64,000 nt of DNA from Chrysogorgia sp. JL179-B06 (GCA_035772405.1 JAYKKM010000375.1:528501-592500); one strand, 5' to 3'. Counted from the first letter of the stretch, positions 1-12,486 are shown. The notes: generated by a model not told the origin, from the letters alone. Translations and numbers: made by a program.

Positions 1-3000
1 AACAGTCCGATTGCTGTAAAAAAAAATGGTTTTATTGCGTTCTGCGCCTAAGACAGCATATTTTGGTCAATTTGCAGCAATTTCACTTATATTTTGGTTA
101 ATTTGCAGCAAATTTCACTTTTTGCGTCAAATTTGGAGAAAAAACACTTTTTCTCAAAAAAGTGTTTTTCTCACTCGGCACAGTGATAACTTTTGAAATA
201 ACAGTCCGATTGCTGTAAAAAATGTGTTTTATTGCGTTCTGCGCGCTAAGACAGCATATTTTGGTTAATTTGCAGCAAATTTCACTTTTTGCGTCAAATT
301 TGGGAGAAAAACACTTTTCTCAAAAAAGTGTTTTTCTCACTCGGCACAGTGATAACTTTTGAAATAACAGTCCGATTGCTGTAAAAAATGGTTTTATTGC
401 GTTCTGCGGCTAAGACAGCATATTTTGGTTAATTTGCAGCAAATTTCACTTTTTGCGTCAAATTTGGGAGAAAAACACTTTTTCTCAAAAAGTGTTTTTC
501 TCACTCGGCACAGTGATAAATTTTGAAATAACAGTCCGATTGCTGTAAAAATGGTTTTATTGCGTTCTACGCCTAAGACAGCATATTTGGTTAATTTGCA
601 GCAAATTTCACTTTTGCGTCAAATTTGGGAGAAAAACACTTTTTCTCAAAAAAGTGTTTTTCTCACTCGCAAGTGATAACTTTGAAATAACAGTCCGATT
701 GCTGTAAAAATGGTTTTATTGCGTTCTGCGGCTAAGACAGCATATTTTGGTTAATTTGCAGCAAATTTCACTTTTTGCGTCAAATTTGGGAGAAAAACAC
801 TTTTTCTCAAAAAAGTGTTTTTCTCACTCGGCACAGTGATAACTTTTGAAATAACAGTCCGTTGGCTGTAAAAATGGTTTTTTATTGCGTTCTGCGGCTA
901 AGACAGCATATTTTGGTTAATTTGCAGCAAATTTCATTGCTTTTTGCATATTTTGTCAAAATTTGGGAGAAAAACACTTTTTCTCAAAAAAGTGTTTTTC
1001 TCACTCGGCACAGTGATAACTTTTGAAAATAACAGTCCGATTGCTGTAAAATGGTTTTATTGCGTTCTACGCCCTAAGACCAGCATATTTTGGTTAATTT
1101 TCAGCAAATTTCACTTTTGCGTCAAATTTGGGAGAAAAACACTTTTTCTCAAAAAAGTGTTTTTCTCTCTCGGAACAGTGATAACTTTTGAAATAACAGT
1201 CCGATTGCTGTAAAAATGGTTTTATTGCGTGCGCCAAGACAGCATATTTTGGTTAATTTTGCAGCAAATTTCACTTTTTGCTTCAAATTTGGGAGAAAAA
1301 CACTTTTTCTCAAAAAAGTGTTTTTCTCACTCGGCACTCAAAACAGTGATTGCTGTAAAATGTGTTACTTTTGAAATAACAGTCCGATTGCTGTAAAAAT
1401 GGATTTTATTGCGTTTTGGTTAATTTGCTTTCCATTTTGCGGAGAAAAAACCTAAAGTTTGTTTTTCTCACACACAGAGATAACTTTTGCATATTGCTTT
1501 GGTTAATTTTCTACGCAAGGACATATTTTGGTTAATTTGCACAAAATTTCACCTCTTGCGTTAAATTGGGAGAAAAACACTTTTATCGAAAAAGGTGTTT
1601 TTCTCACTCGCGTCAAACTTTTGACATAACAGTCCGGATTGGCTTGTAAAAACACTTTATTCGTTCTCGCGTTAAGACAAGCATGTTTTGGTGAATTTTC
1701 CAGCCAAATTTCACTTTTTGCGGTCAAATTTGGGTGAAAAAACTTTTCTCAAAAAAAGTGTTTTTCTCACTCGATAAAACTTTGAAATAACAGTTTGCTG
1801 TAAATAATTGCGTCTGCGCGTAAGGCATTATTTTGGTTAATTTGCAGCAAAATCACTTTTTGCGTCAAATTTGGGAGAAAAACACTTTTTCTCAAAAAAG
1901 TGTTTTTCTCACTCGGCACAGTGATAACTTTTGAAATAACAGTCCGATTGCTGTAAAAATGGTTTTATTGCGTCTGCGCCTAAGACAGCATATTTTGGTT
2001 AATTTGCCTGCCAAATTTCACTTTTTTCGTCAAATTTGGGAGAAAAACACTTTTTCTTAAAAAAGTCTTTTTCTCACTCCAAACGGTGATAACTTTTGAA
2101 ATAACAGTCCGATTGCTCTAAAAATGGTTTTATTGCGTTCTACGCCCTAGGACCAGCATACTTTGGTTAATTTGCCAGCAAATTTCACTTTTTGTGTCCA
2201 TATTTGGGAGGGAAACACTTTTTCTCCAAAAAAGTGTTTTTTCTCACTTCAACTACTTTTGAAATAACAGTCCGATTGCTCTACAAATGGTTTTTATTGC
2301 GTTCTACGACTAAGACAGCATATTTTGGTTAATATTGCAGGCAAATTTCACTTTTTTGCGTCAAATTTGGGAGAAAAACACCTTTTTTCTTAAAAAAGTC
2401 TTTTTTCTTCACATCCAAAACGGTGATAACTTTTGAAATAAACAGTCCGATTGCTCCAAAAATCGGTTTTATTGCGTTCATAATCTACGCCTAAGTACAG
2501 CATATTTTTGGTTAATTTTGCAATAAATTTGCCACTTTTTTAGCGTCAAATATTGGAGAGAAAAAACACTTTTTCTCAAAAATAGTGTTTTTCTCACTGA
2601 ACACCAGTGATAACTTTTTGAAATAACAGACCGATTGCTCTAAAAATGGTTTTATTGCGTTCTTACGCCTAAGACAACATATTTTGGTTAATTTTCAGGT
2701 AAATTTCACTTTTTGGCGTCCAAATTAGGGTAGAAAAACACTTTTTCTCAAAAAAGTGGCTTTCTCATTCAACTACACCGGTGATAACTTCTGGAAATAA
2801 ACAGTCCGATTGCTCTAAAAATGGTTTTAGTGCGTTCTACGACTAAGACAGCATATTTTGGGTTAATTTGCAGCAAATTTCACTTTTTGTGGTCAAATTT
2901 GGGAGAAAAACACTTTTTCTCAAAAAAGTGTTTTTTTCGCTCGCCAAAACGTGATAACTTTTGAAATAACAATCGGATTGCTCTAAAAATGGTTTTATTG

Positions 3001-6000
3001 CGGTTCTTAGCGCCTAAGAACAGTATGCTGTATTTTTTGGGTTAATTTTGCAGCAAATTTCACTTTTTTGCGATCAAATTTGGGAAGGAAAAAAACCACT
3101 TTTTCTTAAAAAACTCTCTTTTCTCACTAACACGGTGATAACTTTTGAAATGAACATGTCCGATTGCTCTAAAAAATTGGTTTTATTACGTCTATACACC
3201 TAAGGCATGCATATTGTTGGTTAATTTGCAAGCAAATTTCCACTTTTTGCGTCCAAATTGGGAAGAAAAACACATTTTCTCAAAAAAGTGTTATTCTCAA
3301 CTTCAAAACGGTGATAACTTTTGAAATAACAGTCCGATTGCCTCTTAAAAAAATTGGTTTTATTTACGTTCTGACGACCAAAGACAGCATATTTTAGTTA
3401 ATTTGCAGCCAAATTTCACTTTTTGCTGTCAAAAATGGGAGAAAAACACTTTTTCCTCATTAAAAGTGTTATTCTCACTCAAAACGGTGATAACTTTTGT
3501 GAAAATAACATTCCCGATTGCTCTAAAAATGGTTTCTATTGCGTTCTACGCCTAAGACAGCATATCTTTGGTTAATTGGCAGCAAATTTCACTTTTTAGC
3601 GTCAAATTTGGGGTAGGAAAACACTTTTTCTCAAAAAAGTGTTTTTTCTCACTCAACACCCATACACGTGATAACTTTTTGAAATAACAGTCCGATTGCT
3701 CTAAAAAAAATGGTTTTATTGCGTTTCTTAGACGAATAAGACAGTATGCTGTATTTTTGGTTAATTAGCAGCAAATTTCACATTTTTGCGTCAAATTTGG
3801 GAGAAAAAACACTTTTTTTTTTTATTTTTCTTAAAAAAGTCTTTTTTCTCACTTCCAAACGGTTTGATAACTTTTGAAATAACTAGTCCGATTGCTCTCC
3901 AAAAATGGTTTTTATTGCGTTCTACGCCTAAGACAGCATATTTTGGTTAATTCTGCAATAAATTTCAACTTTTTTGCGTCAAAATTGGGAGAAAAAACAC
4001 TTTTTCTCATAAAAAGTGTTATTACTCACTCCAAAATCGGTGATAACTTTTGAAATAACAGTCCGATTGCTCTAAAAATGGTTTTATTGCGTTCTACGCC
4101 TAAGACAGCGATACTTTTGGTTAATTTGCAGCAAGATTTCACCTTTTTGTGTCAAAATTTTGGGAGGGAAAACACCTTTTTCTCAAAAAAGTGGTTTTCT
4201 CACTCAACACGGTGATAACTTTTGAAATAACAGTCCTGATTGCTCCTAAAAATGGTGGTATTGCGTTCTAACTACTAAAGGACAGCATATTTTGGTTAAT
4301 TTGCAGCAAATTTCACTTTTTGTGTCAAATTTGGGAGAAAAACACTTTTTCTCAAAAAAGTGTTTTTTTCGCTCAAAACGGTGATAACTTTTGAAATAAC
4401 AATCCGATTGCTCTAAAAATGGTTTTATTGCGTTCTACGCCTAAGACAGTATGCTGTATTTTTGGTTAATTTGCAGCAAATTTCACTTTTTGCGTCAAAT
4501 TTGGGAGAAAAACACTTTTTCTTAAAAAAGTCTTTTTCTCACTCCAAACGGTGATAACTTTTGAAATAACAGTCCGATTGCTCTAAAAATGGTTTTATTG
4601 CGTTCTACGCCTAAGACAGCATATTTTGGTTAATTTGCAATAAATTTCACTTTTTGCGTCAAATTTGGGAGAAAAACACTTTTCTCAAAAAAGTGTTTTT
4701 CTCACTGAACACAGTGATAACTTTTGAAATAACAGTCCGATTGCTCTAAAAATGGTTTTATTGCGTTCTACGCCTAAGACAACATATTTTGGTTAATTTG
4801 CAGCAAATTTCACTCTTTGAGTCAAATTTGGGAGAAAAACACTTTTTCTCAAAAAAGTGTTTTTCTCACTCAACACGGTGATAACTTTTGAAATAACAGT
4901 CCGATTGCTCTAAAAATGGATTTATTGCGTTCTACGCCTAAGACAGCATATTTTGGTTAATTTGCAGCAAATTTCACTTTTTGCGTCAAAATTGGGAGAA
5001 AAACACTTTTTCTCATAAAAGTGTTATTCTCACTCAAAACGGTGATAACTTTTGAAATAACAGTCCGATTGCTCTAAAAATGGTTTTATTGCGTTCTACG
5101 CCTAAGACAGCATACTTTGGTTAATTTGCAGCAAATTTCACTTTTTGTGTCAAATTTGGGAGGAAAACACTTTTTCTCAAAAAAGTGTTTTTCTCACTCA
5201 ACACGGTGATAACTTTTGAAATAACAGTCCGATTGCTCTAAAAATGGTTTTATTGCGTTCTACGACTAAGACAGCATATTTTGGTTAATTTGCAGCAAAT
5301 TTCACTTTTTGTGTCAAATTTGGGAGAAAAACACTTTTTCTCAAAAAAGTGTTTTTTTCGCTCAAAACGGTGATAACTTTTGAAATAACAATCCGATTGC
5401 TCTAAAAATGGTTTTATTGCGTTCTACGCCTAAGACAGTATGCTGTATTTTTGGTTAATTTGCAGCAAATTTCACTTTTTGCGTCAAATTTGGGAGAAAA
5501 ACACTTTTTCTTAAAAAAGTCTTTTTCTCACTCAACACGGTGATAACTTTTGAAATGACAGTCCGATTGCTCTAAAAATGGTTTTATTACGTTCTACACC
5601 TAAGGCAGCATATTTTGGTTAATTTGCAGCAAATTTCACTTTTTGCGTCAAAATTGGAAGAAAAACACTTTTTCTCAAAAAAGTGTTTTTCTCACTCAAA
5701 ACGGTGATAACTTTTGAAATAACAGTCCGATTGCTCTAAAAATGGTTTTATTACGTTCTGCGCCTAAGACAGCATATTTTAGGTTAATTTGCAGCAAATT
5801 TCACTTTTTGCGTCAAAATTGGGAGAAAAACACTTTTTCTCATAAAAGTGTTATTCTCACTCAAAACGGTGATAACTTTTGAAATAACAGTCCGATTGCT
5901 CTAAAAATGGTTTTATTGCGTTCTACGCCTAAGACAGCATACTTTGGTTAATTGGCAGCAAATTTCACTTTTTGTGTCAAATTTGGGAGGAAAACACTTT

Positions 6001-7115
6001 TTCTCAAAAAAGTGTTTTTCTCACTCAACACGGTGATAACTTTTGAAATAACAGTCCGATTGCTCTAAAAATGGTTTTATTGCGTTCTACGCCTAAGACA
6101 GCATACTTTGGTTAATTGGCAGCAAATTTCACTTTTTGTGTCAAATTTGGGAGGAAAACACTTTTTCTCAAAAAAGTGTTTTTCTCACTCAACACGGTGA
6201 TAACTTTTGAAATAACAGTCCGATTGCTCTAAAAATGGTTTTATTGCGTTCTACGACTAAGACAGCATATTTTGGTTAATTTGCAGCAAATTTCACTTTT
6301 TGTGTCAAATTTGTGAGAAAAACACTTTTTCTCAAAAAAGTGTTTTTTTCGCTCAAAACGGTGATAACTTTTGAAATAACAATCCGATTGCTCTAAAAAT
6401 GGTTTTATTGCGTTCTACGCCTAAGACAGTATGCTGTATTTTTGGTTAGTTTGCAGCAAATTTCACTTTTTGCGTCAAATTTGGGAGAAAAACACTTTTT
6501 CTTAAAAAAGTCTTTTTCTCACTCGAAACGGTGATAACTTTTGAAATAACAGTCCGATTGCTCTAAAAATGGTTTTATTGCGTTCTACGTCTAAGACAAC
6601 ATATTTTGGTTAATTTGCAGCAAATTTCACTTTTTGCGTCAAATTTGGGAGAAAAACACTTTTTCTCAAAAAAGTGTTTTTCTCACTCAACACGGTGATA
6701 ACTTTTGAAATAACAGTCCGATTGCTGTAAAAATGGTTTTATTGCGTTCTACGCCTAAGACAGCATATTTGGTTAATTTGCAGCAAATTTCACTTTTTGT
6801 GTCAAATTTGGGAGGAAAACACTTTTTCTCAAAAAAGTGTTTTTCTCACTCAACACGGTGATAACTTTTGAAATAACAGTCCGATTGCTCTAAAAATGGT
6901 TTTATTGCGTTCTACGCCTAAGACAGCATATTTTGGTTAATTTGCAGCAAATTTCACTTTTTGTGTCAAATTTGGGAGGAAAACACTTTTTCTTCTCACT
7001 CAACACGGTGATAACTTTTGAAATAACAGTCCGATTGCTCTAAAAATGGTTGTATTGCGTTCTACGACTAAGACAGCATATTTTGGTTAATTTGCAGCAA
7101 ATTTCACTTTTTGTG
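1..7115. repeat. tandem satellite array, ~165-bp monomer
   Basis: About 42 head-to-tail copies of a monomer of roughly 164-167 bp. Landmarks recurring in each copy are GATAACTTTTGAAATAACAG, GTCCGATTGCT, TTGCGTTCTACGCC and TTTGCAGCAAATTTCAC. Each monomer contains a near-perfect dyad, GAGAAAAACACTTTTT facing AAAAAGTGTTTTTCTC, that could form a hairpin. From about 4.2 kb rightward, variant monomers recur every ~990 bp (six monomers). Copies at about 1.3-1.8 kb and 2.1-4.3 kb carry many scattered one-base insertions, unlike the clean copies on either side. Open frames in the array are by-products of the repeat. The array ends at a junction with the Polinton terminal repeat through the shared string TCAAAT at 7116-7121. 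Confidence 0.95.
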
Positions 7116-7408
7116 TCAAATCAGGGGGGATATGCACCTGGTCGTATACAAGAGGTTTTTTGTGAATTTTGTATATATTTATCTCATGAAATCTGGTGTT
7201 GTTGTACGACCAGTTTTTGGTTTATCCTTGAGTTTGACGACCAGAGAGAGAGAGAGGAAGGTCAATCAAGGTGATCGTAGTCAATTTCATGAGATAGATA
7301 TTTAAAATTCAAAAAAAAACTTTATAAACGATCATCATACCTCACCGAATGTGATTTATACTTACACGTGCCATCCAAAAAAACGTCCATATTATTTTTA
7401 TTGGAAGA
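7116..7408 (+). repeat. left terminal inverted repeat of element A, outer part (truncated)
   Basis: Matches the terminal repeat of element B from 47951 onward and, inverted, the right terminal repeat of A below about 41390. The outermost ~180 bp present in B (47773-47950) is missing here and replaced by satellite. The repeat is split at 7408 by a 1.7-kb transposon and resumes at 9137. Confidence 0.85.
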
Positions 7409-9136
7409 CTCAGTCACATTAATGCCTGGGTCCCAGTCTCAAATGAAGCAAAATTAGCGAAATTACAACAAAAATCAGCAAAAAATGTAAAATGTAAGAT
7501 TCTATTTCCATTTGTGTATTGGTCAACGTAATATAAGTCTATGTTCAATATTGATTACTTTTGGTTACCATGGGAACCGATCACGTGACCATATTCATGA
7601 GAAGAAACCCCATGATAATAGATTTTCTTATTTTCGCTTCGCGGCAACCGAAATCTTTATCAAATGAATTGTAATTGTTGCTATATAATAACTACAGACA
7701 TCAGCGTACATGAATCAAACTAGGACAGTTGTCCATTTGTGTTTGATATCCAGATATATGAAAATTAATTGTCTTAAGAGAACGTGACACCACAAACGAT
7801 GGCATAACATGATATTTCTAACGTAACAAGTTCACTGTCCTAATTTGGAGAACAAACTTTCATATATTTATAACACATCTGGAAACTAAAAGCTGCTGAT
7901 TAAACCGATTTTACCCTGCCGCAAGTTGAACGAGTTTCATGCGAGAAGAATATATGCGGTCCACCATTTACATCCTTGTGCCTACAGGTAAGTTCAGTTT
8001 AATTCAGCGGCGATCAGCTTTAATTTCGCTTGTTATTTCCATTGCGATGGCGTACAAAAACATCAGAGGCAATTTAAACAATTTTGATCGTGAATCAAAG
8101 TTATCAAAACCATAACGCGGATTTATGTATGTCATTGCCAAAGAAAACTTTATATTTTAACAGGAAATGCATCGCGCAAATATGCACCAGCCTAGTCACT
8201 GTGTTATCTCTGACACATGAATAAGGCCATGACGCAAATCCGCATACTTGAAATTTAGGCGCAATGTTTCAAAATACTTCATAGGGAAAGCATCGCAAGT
8301 TTATCCAGCACTGAAGTGTTTGTATAGTTAGTAGATGGTAATGAGTATAGAGTAATGGTCAATTCTGCTATTCTAGACGTTTTATTTAATAACTTCACAG
8401 GTCTGGAGCATTTCCTGTCGAACGTGTCTGTTGATTTTTAGCAGCACGATAAACGATTCCAGATAACTCAAATCGTTCTAATGTTTATAAAGTCATTATT
8501 CGAGTTTCATCAAATGGTCAATAATATTATACAAACGGTAGATTTAAGTGTTTATGACCGAGGTTTATAATACATCGAGCAACGCATTGCTAGCTGGATG
8601 CGTGTAACAAGCATTATATATATAGTGTAACTTGACAACATCGCACGCATAACTCAAATGCCATCCCAAATTAACAGTGAAATTGCTCTATGCTGAGATT
8701 TATATATGTTAGTCGTATGTAGCAGTGATCTATTTTATAAATTCTTACTGAATATATAATCTTTGCTCCATATTCATTTTTCAAACATGTGAATTTGTAA
8801 TATTTGCGCTGTGCAGACTGACATGTCGACTAGCCCAAAATTGTAAACAAACTGTAAATCCAGAGACATGAAGGAGTCATGTTTCGTGAAGAAGGCAAAG
8901 CCATATGCTAACAGGGATATTACGCATATGCTAACAGGGATATTACGTTATAATAACAGGGATATTACGCAGGAAAAAGTTATACAAAGCACAAAGACAA
9001 CCAGAACGCCTTATTAATAGACAGGAATACGCCTATAAGTTATAACACATTATGTTTGTAGCCACGCGCGCGCGGGTTTCTCGCGGGAAGTATGCTGACT
9101 AGAACGTGGAGGGAGACAGGCATTAATGTACCTGAG
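7409..9136. mobile_element. non-autonomous DNA transposon, copy 1 (1728 bp)
   Basis: Bounded by 16-bp imperfect inverted ends, CTCAGTCACATTAATG on the left and the complement of CTCAGGTACATTAATG on the right, with a 2-bp duplication GA on each side (7407-7408 and 9137-9138). The matching uninterrupted site is in element B at about 48233-48245. A second copy lies at 24069-25756. No transposase or other convincing open frame is present. Near 8909-8970 is a short tandem repeat of AACAGGGATATTACG, three times here and twice in copy 2. The superfamily is unknown: the 2-bp duplications GA and CA are not the TA of Tc1/mariner elements. Confidence 0.88.
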
Positions 9137-9330
9137 GAGTTGTACGATGTTGAAATAAAAATAATCAAATTTTGGTTTATAGAATTAATCATAGAAATTT
9201 CCGCCATGGAGCTCTTACCTCGACGCCATCTTATGGCCGAATGACTGATATTCTTTAGTTACGGTATTTTAAAAAAAAATGATAAAATTTGTAGAGGGAA
9301 ATATCTCCAAAAATTATTTGGTGTTTTTCA
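9137..9330 (+). repeat. left terminal inverted repeat of element A, inner part
   Basis: Continuation of the terminal repeat after the transposon, containing the conserved stretch GGAGCTCTTACCTCGACGCC and GCCGAATGACTGATATT shared by all three terminal repeats in the window. The inner boundary is approximate, placed where similarity to the right repeat fades near ATTATTTGGTGTTTT. No gene is seen between here and 9538. Confidence 0.8.
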
Positions 9331-9538
9331 AATAGATGAAATATATTTAAAAAAAAAAAAAAATGTACTTTAACACACAATAAAATAACTTTTTTTTGAA
9401 AAAACAAAATTATCTTTTTATTGTTTTTATTTAATCTAAATACATTTATTTATTAATAGAAGTAAGTATGGAATCATCAGTTATCATAATTGTTGTTAGA
9501 TATTTATGCGGACAAATAATTCCCCCCATCTACCACTT

Positions 9539-9961
9539 CTAAATATAATTTATACCCGGATAGCTTACCAGAGGGAAAGTATATACAGTGTCGTAAAATA
9601 TATTTTTGATTTGGAAAATTCTGTCGAAGAGTATTAATATCACAGCGGGTATATACTTTTTTTTAATGTTGTTTCTATTAAATACTTTTTCCTCCTTTAC
9701 TTCGTCATCAGCAGTCCCCAAAAATGCTTTCAAACTATCATCACTATCAGAATCACCATTATCCTGAATAGGTTTGACCGGTTTAAAGTCATCGAAATTA
9801 AACACTTTCGACGTATACGTATCCGTATCCCGTACACGTACACCGTACGCGTATCCTTCTCCTTTATCGTTGTAATCCCATATGAGAGGGGAACCATTCA
9901 GGGGTATGAGGTGGGGTTCTCCATAGGAAGCTTCATTCGTTATTTCCTCTTTCGTAGCCAT
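9539..9961 (-). CDS. P1 terminal acidic protein, element A copy
   Basis: 140-aa frame starting ATGGCTACG. It is the first gene inside the left terminal repeat and is transcribed outward. The N-terminal ~60 residues contain the IWDY..KGEGYAYG motif, followed by an acidic Asp/Ser-rich stretch around residues 68-85. Compared with copy B (48628-49050) the C-terminal third runs through compensating indels (GNNIKKK region), although the last residues, CYPGINYI-like, agree. The IWDYGDKGEGYAYG region resembles VWGYVDCRGEAY in the right-end gene P40 at 39545-39912. Function unknown. Confidence 0.65.
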   Translation of the reverse strand: MATKEEITNEASYGEPHLIPLNGSPLIWDYNDKGEGYAYGVRVRDTDTYTSKVFNFDDFKPVKPIQDNGDSDSDDSLKAFLGTADDEVKEEKVFNRNNIKKKYIPAVILILFDRIFQIKNIFYDTVYTFPLVSYPGINYI

Positions 9962-10138
9962 TTTTTCTTAAACTAAGTTTGTAGAGGGACAATGTTTTAT
10001 AAGCACGTAGTGTATAAATGAAAAAGAAAAGTTTCAGCTTATTTATTTGAAAGTTTTTTGAGAAATTTTTTTTTCATTTCTACAAAACCTGGGGTATAAA
10101 AAACGATATCATAAAAAAAATGGTCAGTTATTTTGTTG

Positions 10139-10582
10139 AAGATGGGGTATATACCTTCGCGAAAGATTTGGTCATTTCAAATGCGTAATCAAGAAAATGC
10201 TGAAAAATTGATAGAGGCAGCGAAATTAATTCACACTCCACAGAATTGTCTTAAATTAAATGAAATATCGTTTTTTGAATGTAGTCGTGAAATTGTAAAA
10301 GATAAAGAATTGGGATTTCTTCAAGGGGTTGTTTATCTCAAAGAAGCAAGAGATGATATTTCTGATTGGCTTCCATATGGGGGAGAAATCATTCGTTCTT
10401 ATGCTGATGATTTCTACCATTTTAAAGGTAGAATATATGATCCGTCCACGTTATATCGATATGGAAAACGTCAGGGTAAAATGGGAAAATTATGGAATAG
10501 TGAAATAATCTATAAATTAGCTGATTATAAGAACCAGCATCGACAAAAACAAAAGGAAAAAAGAAAAAAACTTTTAGAGTAA
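10139..10582 (+). CDS. P2 unknown protein, element A copy (longer)
   Basis: About 147 aa from ATG 10139; a TATA-like string precedes it as in copy B. Visible features are a hydrophobic and charged N-terminal half, the motif LQGVVYLKEA around residue 60-70, DDFYHFKGRIYDPSTLYRYG, and a very basic tail of QKQKEKRKK type. Copy B stops 12 codons earlier through a CAA to TAA change, so A preserves the longer form. LQGVVYLKEA and the Arg/Lys-rich tail superficially resemble Rep proteins of CRESS DNA viruses (their LQG-box), but the expected HUH motif is not visible, so no function is assigned. Confidence 0.65.
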   Translation, partial: KMGYIPSRKIWSFQMRNQENAEKLIEAAKLIHTPQNCLKLNEISFFECSREIVKDKELGFLQGVVYLKEARDDISDWLPYGGEIIRSYADDFYHFKGRIYDPSTLYRYGKRQGKMGKLWNSEIIYKLADYKNQHRQKQKEKRKKLLE

Positions 10583-10628
10583 AGAAAGAAATTCATGTAT
10601 AAAAAATAACATGTTTTATTAAATAAAT

Positions 10629-10980
10629 TTATACAAGAGAAGGAATTATTATGTCTTTGTCAGTTTTTATAAACTTAACATTTTTATGCAAAAGATGATG
10701 AACATCTTTCTCTGATAATATTTTTATTGTTTTTCCAGATTCTCCATGATTGATAATTTTCAGGGTTACTTCATACGGGTGTTGTTCCACCCATATTTTT
10801 TTTTTTACAAAACATTGTTTTGTTTCATTTATTGTAACAGGTTTGCAATCCTCCACAAAATATATATATTCAGGATTTTCTTTAAGAATCACATGATAAA
10901 TAGCGCTGAAAAGTATTTTTGGAGTAGTCAAAAAAAGTTATACTATTTCTACATATACTAACATAATGTAATACAGACAT
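10629..10980 (-). pseudogene. P3 small family protein, element A copy, frameshifted
   Basis: Counterpart of the intact 118-aa P3 of element B (49741-50097). The original ATG is at 10980, but a small deletion near the SCDS/KENP region shifts the frame, leaving the C-terminal 100 codons open from a non-ATG position at 10931. The conserved core YFVEDCKPVTI and the C-terminal ...LLHKNVKFIKTD are preserved. Member of the small paralogous family described in the findings. Confidence 0.7.
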
Positions 10981-11148
10981 TGTTTTTTTTTTTCAGTAAT
11001 GATAAAGTTTTTTAGTTTAAACATCTTATATATATGTGTCTCAGAAAAGATATAAAAAATAAAAATAAAAAAACAGAACAGTATAAATAGACGGTTTTTC
11101 TTTTTTTGTATATTGCATTGCTTGTCGTACTTCAGTTAACAAAAAAAA

Positions 11149-11262
11149 ATGAAGTGTAGGAGGAGTTGTATAAAAAAAGCGAAAAAGAAAATTAAAAAAC
11201 GAATACGAAAACGACGACGTTTTATGAATTTTGGAAATGGTAGACAATGTATTTTAAAAAAA
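11149..11262 (+). pseudogene. P4 small basic protein, element A copy, 58-bp deletion
   Basis: Starts MKCRR like the intact B gene (50268-50417), but 58 bp are missing between two GTT triplets, removing the HKGG segment and shifting the frame. The remaining N-terminal ~25 codons are almost all Lys/Arg. A TATA-like box precedes it at about 11083. Confidence 0.7.
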
Positions 11263-11268
11263 ATTTTA

Positions 11269-11474
11269 TTAATCCAAATAAGTTTTTTTCCATCTTTGTA
11301 TTCTATCATCACATTCTCATAGATTCAACTATTCTACTATAGATAAGTCGTCCGTAATTCTGTTTACAAGGATAAACAATAATGATGGTTTACAAAGCAT
11401 TCTTTACATCTGTAATGCATGAAAAAACGATAGAAGGAATACACTTCACAACAACAGAAACTGCAATAGACCAT
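11269..11474 (-). pseudogene. P5 Cys/His-rich protein, element A copy, frameshifted
   Basis: Degenerate counterpart of the 67-aa Cys-rich protein of element B (50444-50647). The ATG at 11474 and most Cys codons are still recognisable, but several one-base insertions, for example around 11325-11335 and 11370, break the frame. Confidence 0.65.
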
Positions 11475-11592
11475 CTTGACAACTTTTTTTTGGACGTTTT
11501 GTGAAAATTTTATAGTTTGACAACCCTACTTTATAGATTTTGCAAACTATATAAACAGGGTATCAAATATATTTTTCTATTATTTTTCAAAC

Positions 11593-11963
11593 ATGTGGTT
11601 GCGCTCAATGATTGATTTTGGAGAATGTGAATCTCATGATTATTCTTACATTTTATTATCATGCTGAACCCTTACAATTAGTAAACTATGAACCTGTGAT
11701 TCCCTCGTGTTTAAGATATTGATATTATTTATATCTGAAAGATTGGCAAGGACACTCGATATTTCAAATTGTTGATAGTAGACGCGTTTGGAGCTCGGAG
11801 GATAATTTACAGAACCTCTTATTATCATTGAAGGGAAAATATATAAATATTAATTAATAATAGTGTAAAATTAGCAAACTCAACACCTTATATTAAAACT
11901 ATTAAACCCTACAATTTCATTGACCATAGGGGTAGAGGGAAACAAATATTTTATTCGTTGTAA
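11593..11963 (+). pseudogene. P6 small family protein, element A copy, frameshifted
   Basis: Same start (MWLRSMIDFGEC) and end as the intact 122-aa B gene at 50770-51138, but several single-base insertions and deletions, at about 11641, 11705, 11755 and 11860, break the reading frame. Confidence 0.7.
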
Positions 11964-12052
11964 TGTTTTTAAAATAAAAAACCTTGAAAGTTAGAAACAG
12001 AATATCGAGTTTTTATTTTTGTGTAAAAATTTTTACAAGAAAATAAATATGT

Positions 12053-12399
12053 TTACAAATTAATTTGTTGTGGAATTATTGAGTTACCATTTATTAGTTT
12101 AATTGTTTTATACAAGAGATGATCACTTTTAGTATCAAGAATTGTTTTTAGGGTTATTCCCTTCTCTTCAAGTAATCCCTGTTTAATAATTTTCAGAGTT
12201 AGTTCGTAGACTTGAGGTGGAGAACAAAATGGGGATTACATTCTTTACATAGTATAGCAGGTTTACAATCCTCTACCGAATATGTATAGATAGGAAAATG
12301 TTTTTGAAGAAAATGACATGAATAATAACGAGGAGTAAAGTCATAATATGCTACACCCCTATAATTGACACAGGTCACAAGATCTTGTTCTTGATTCAT
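12053..12399 (-). pseudogene. P7 small family protein, element A copy, frameshifted
   Basis: N-terminal ~55 codons are open from ATG 12399 and match the 115-aa B protein (51231-51578), including YSVEDCKPAILCKEC. The frame is lost near the PPF/PPQVYELTLK junction by an indel around 12230; the rest of the gene is present in another frame. Confidence 0.7.
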
Positions 12400-12486
12400 C
12401 TTGTTCTAGATATCAATATGATTAAATCAAATATCTAATCTTACATATATAATAAATAAAAAACACGAATTTTTAAAAGAAAGTTT

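Noticed and set aside
944..1727. Open frames of 62-89 codons in the satellite
   Set aside because: They repeat the satellite sequence in translation and end at random; no independent sign of coding.
4000..7100. Regularly spaced repeats resembling a CRISPR array
   Set aside because: The repeat is the whole ~165-bp monomer with no unique spacers, in a eukaryotic setting; it is satellite DNA.
8909..8970. AACAGGGATATTAC words resembling a homing endonuclease site
   Set aside because: Only loosely similar to known sites and present as a short tandem repeat; no endonuclease gene is present.
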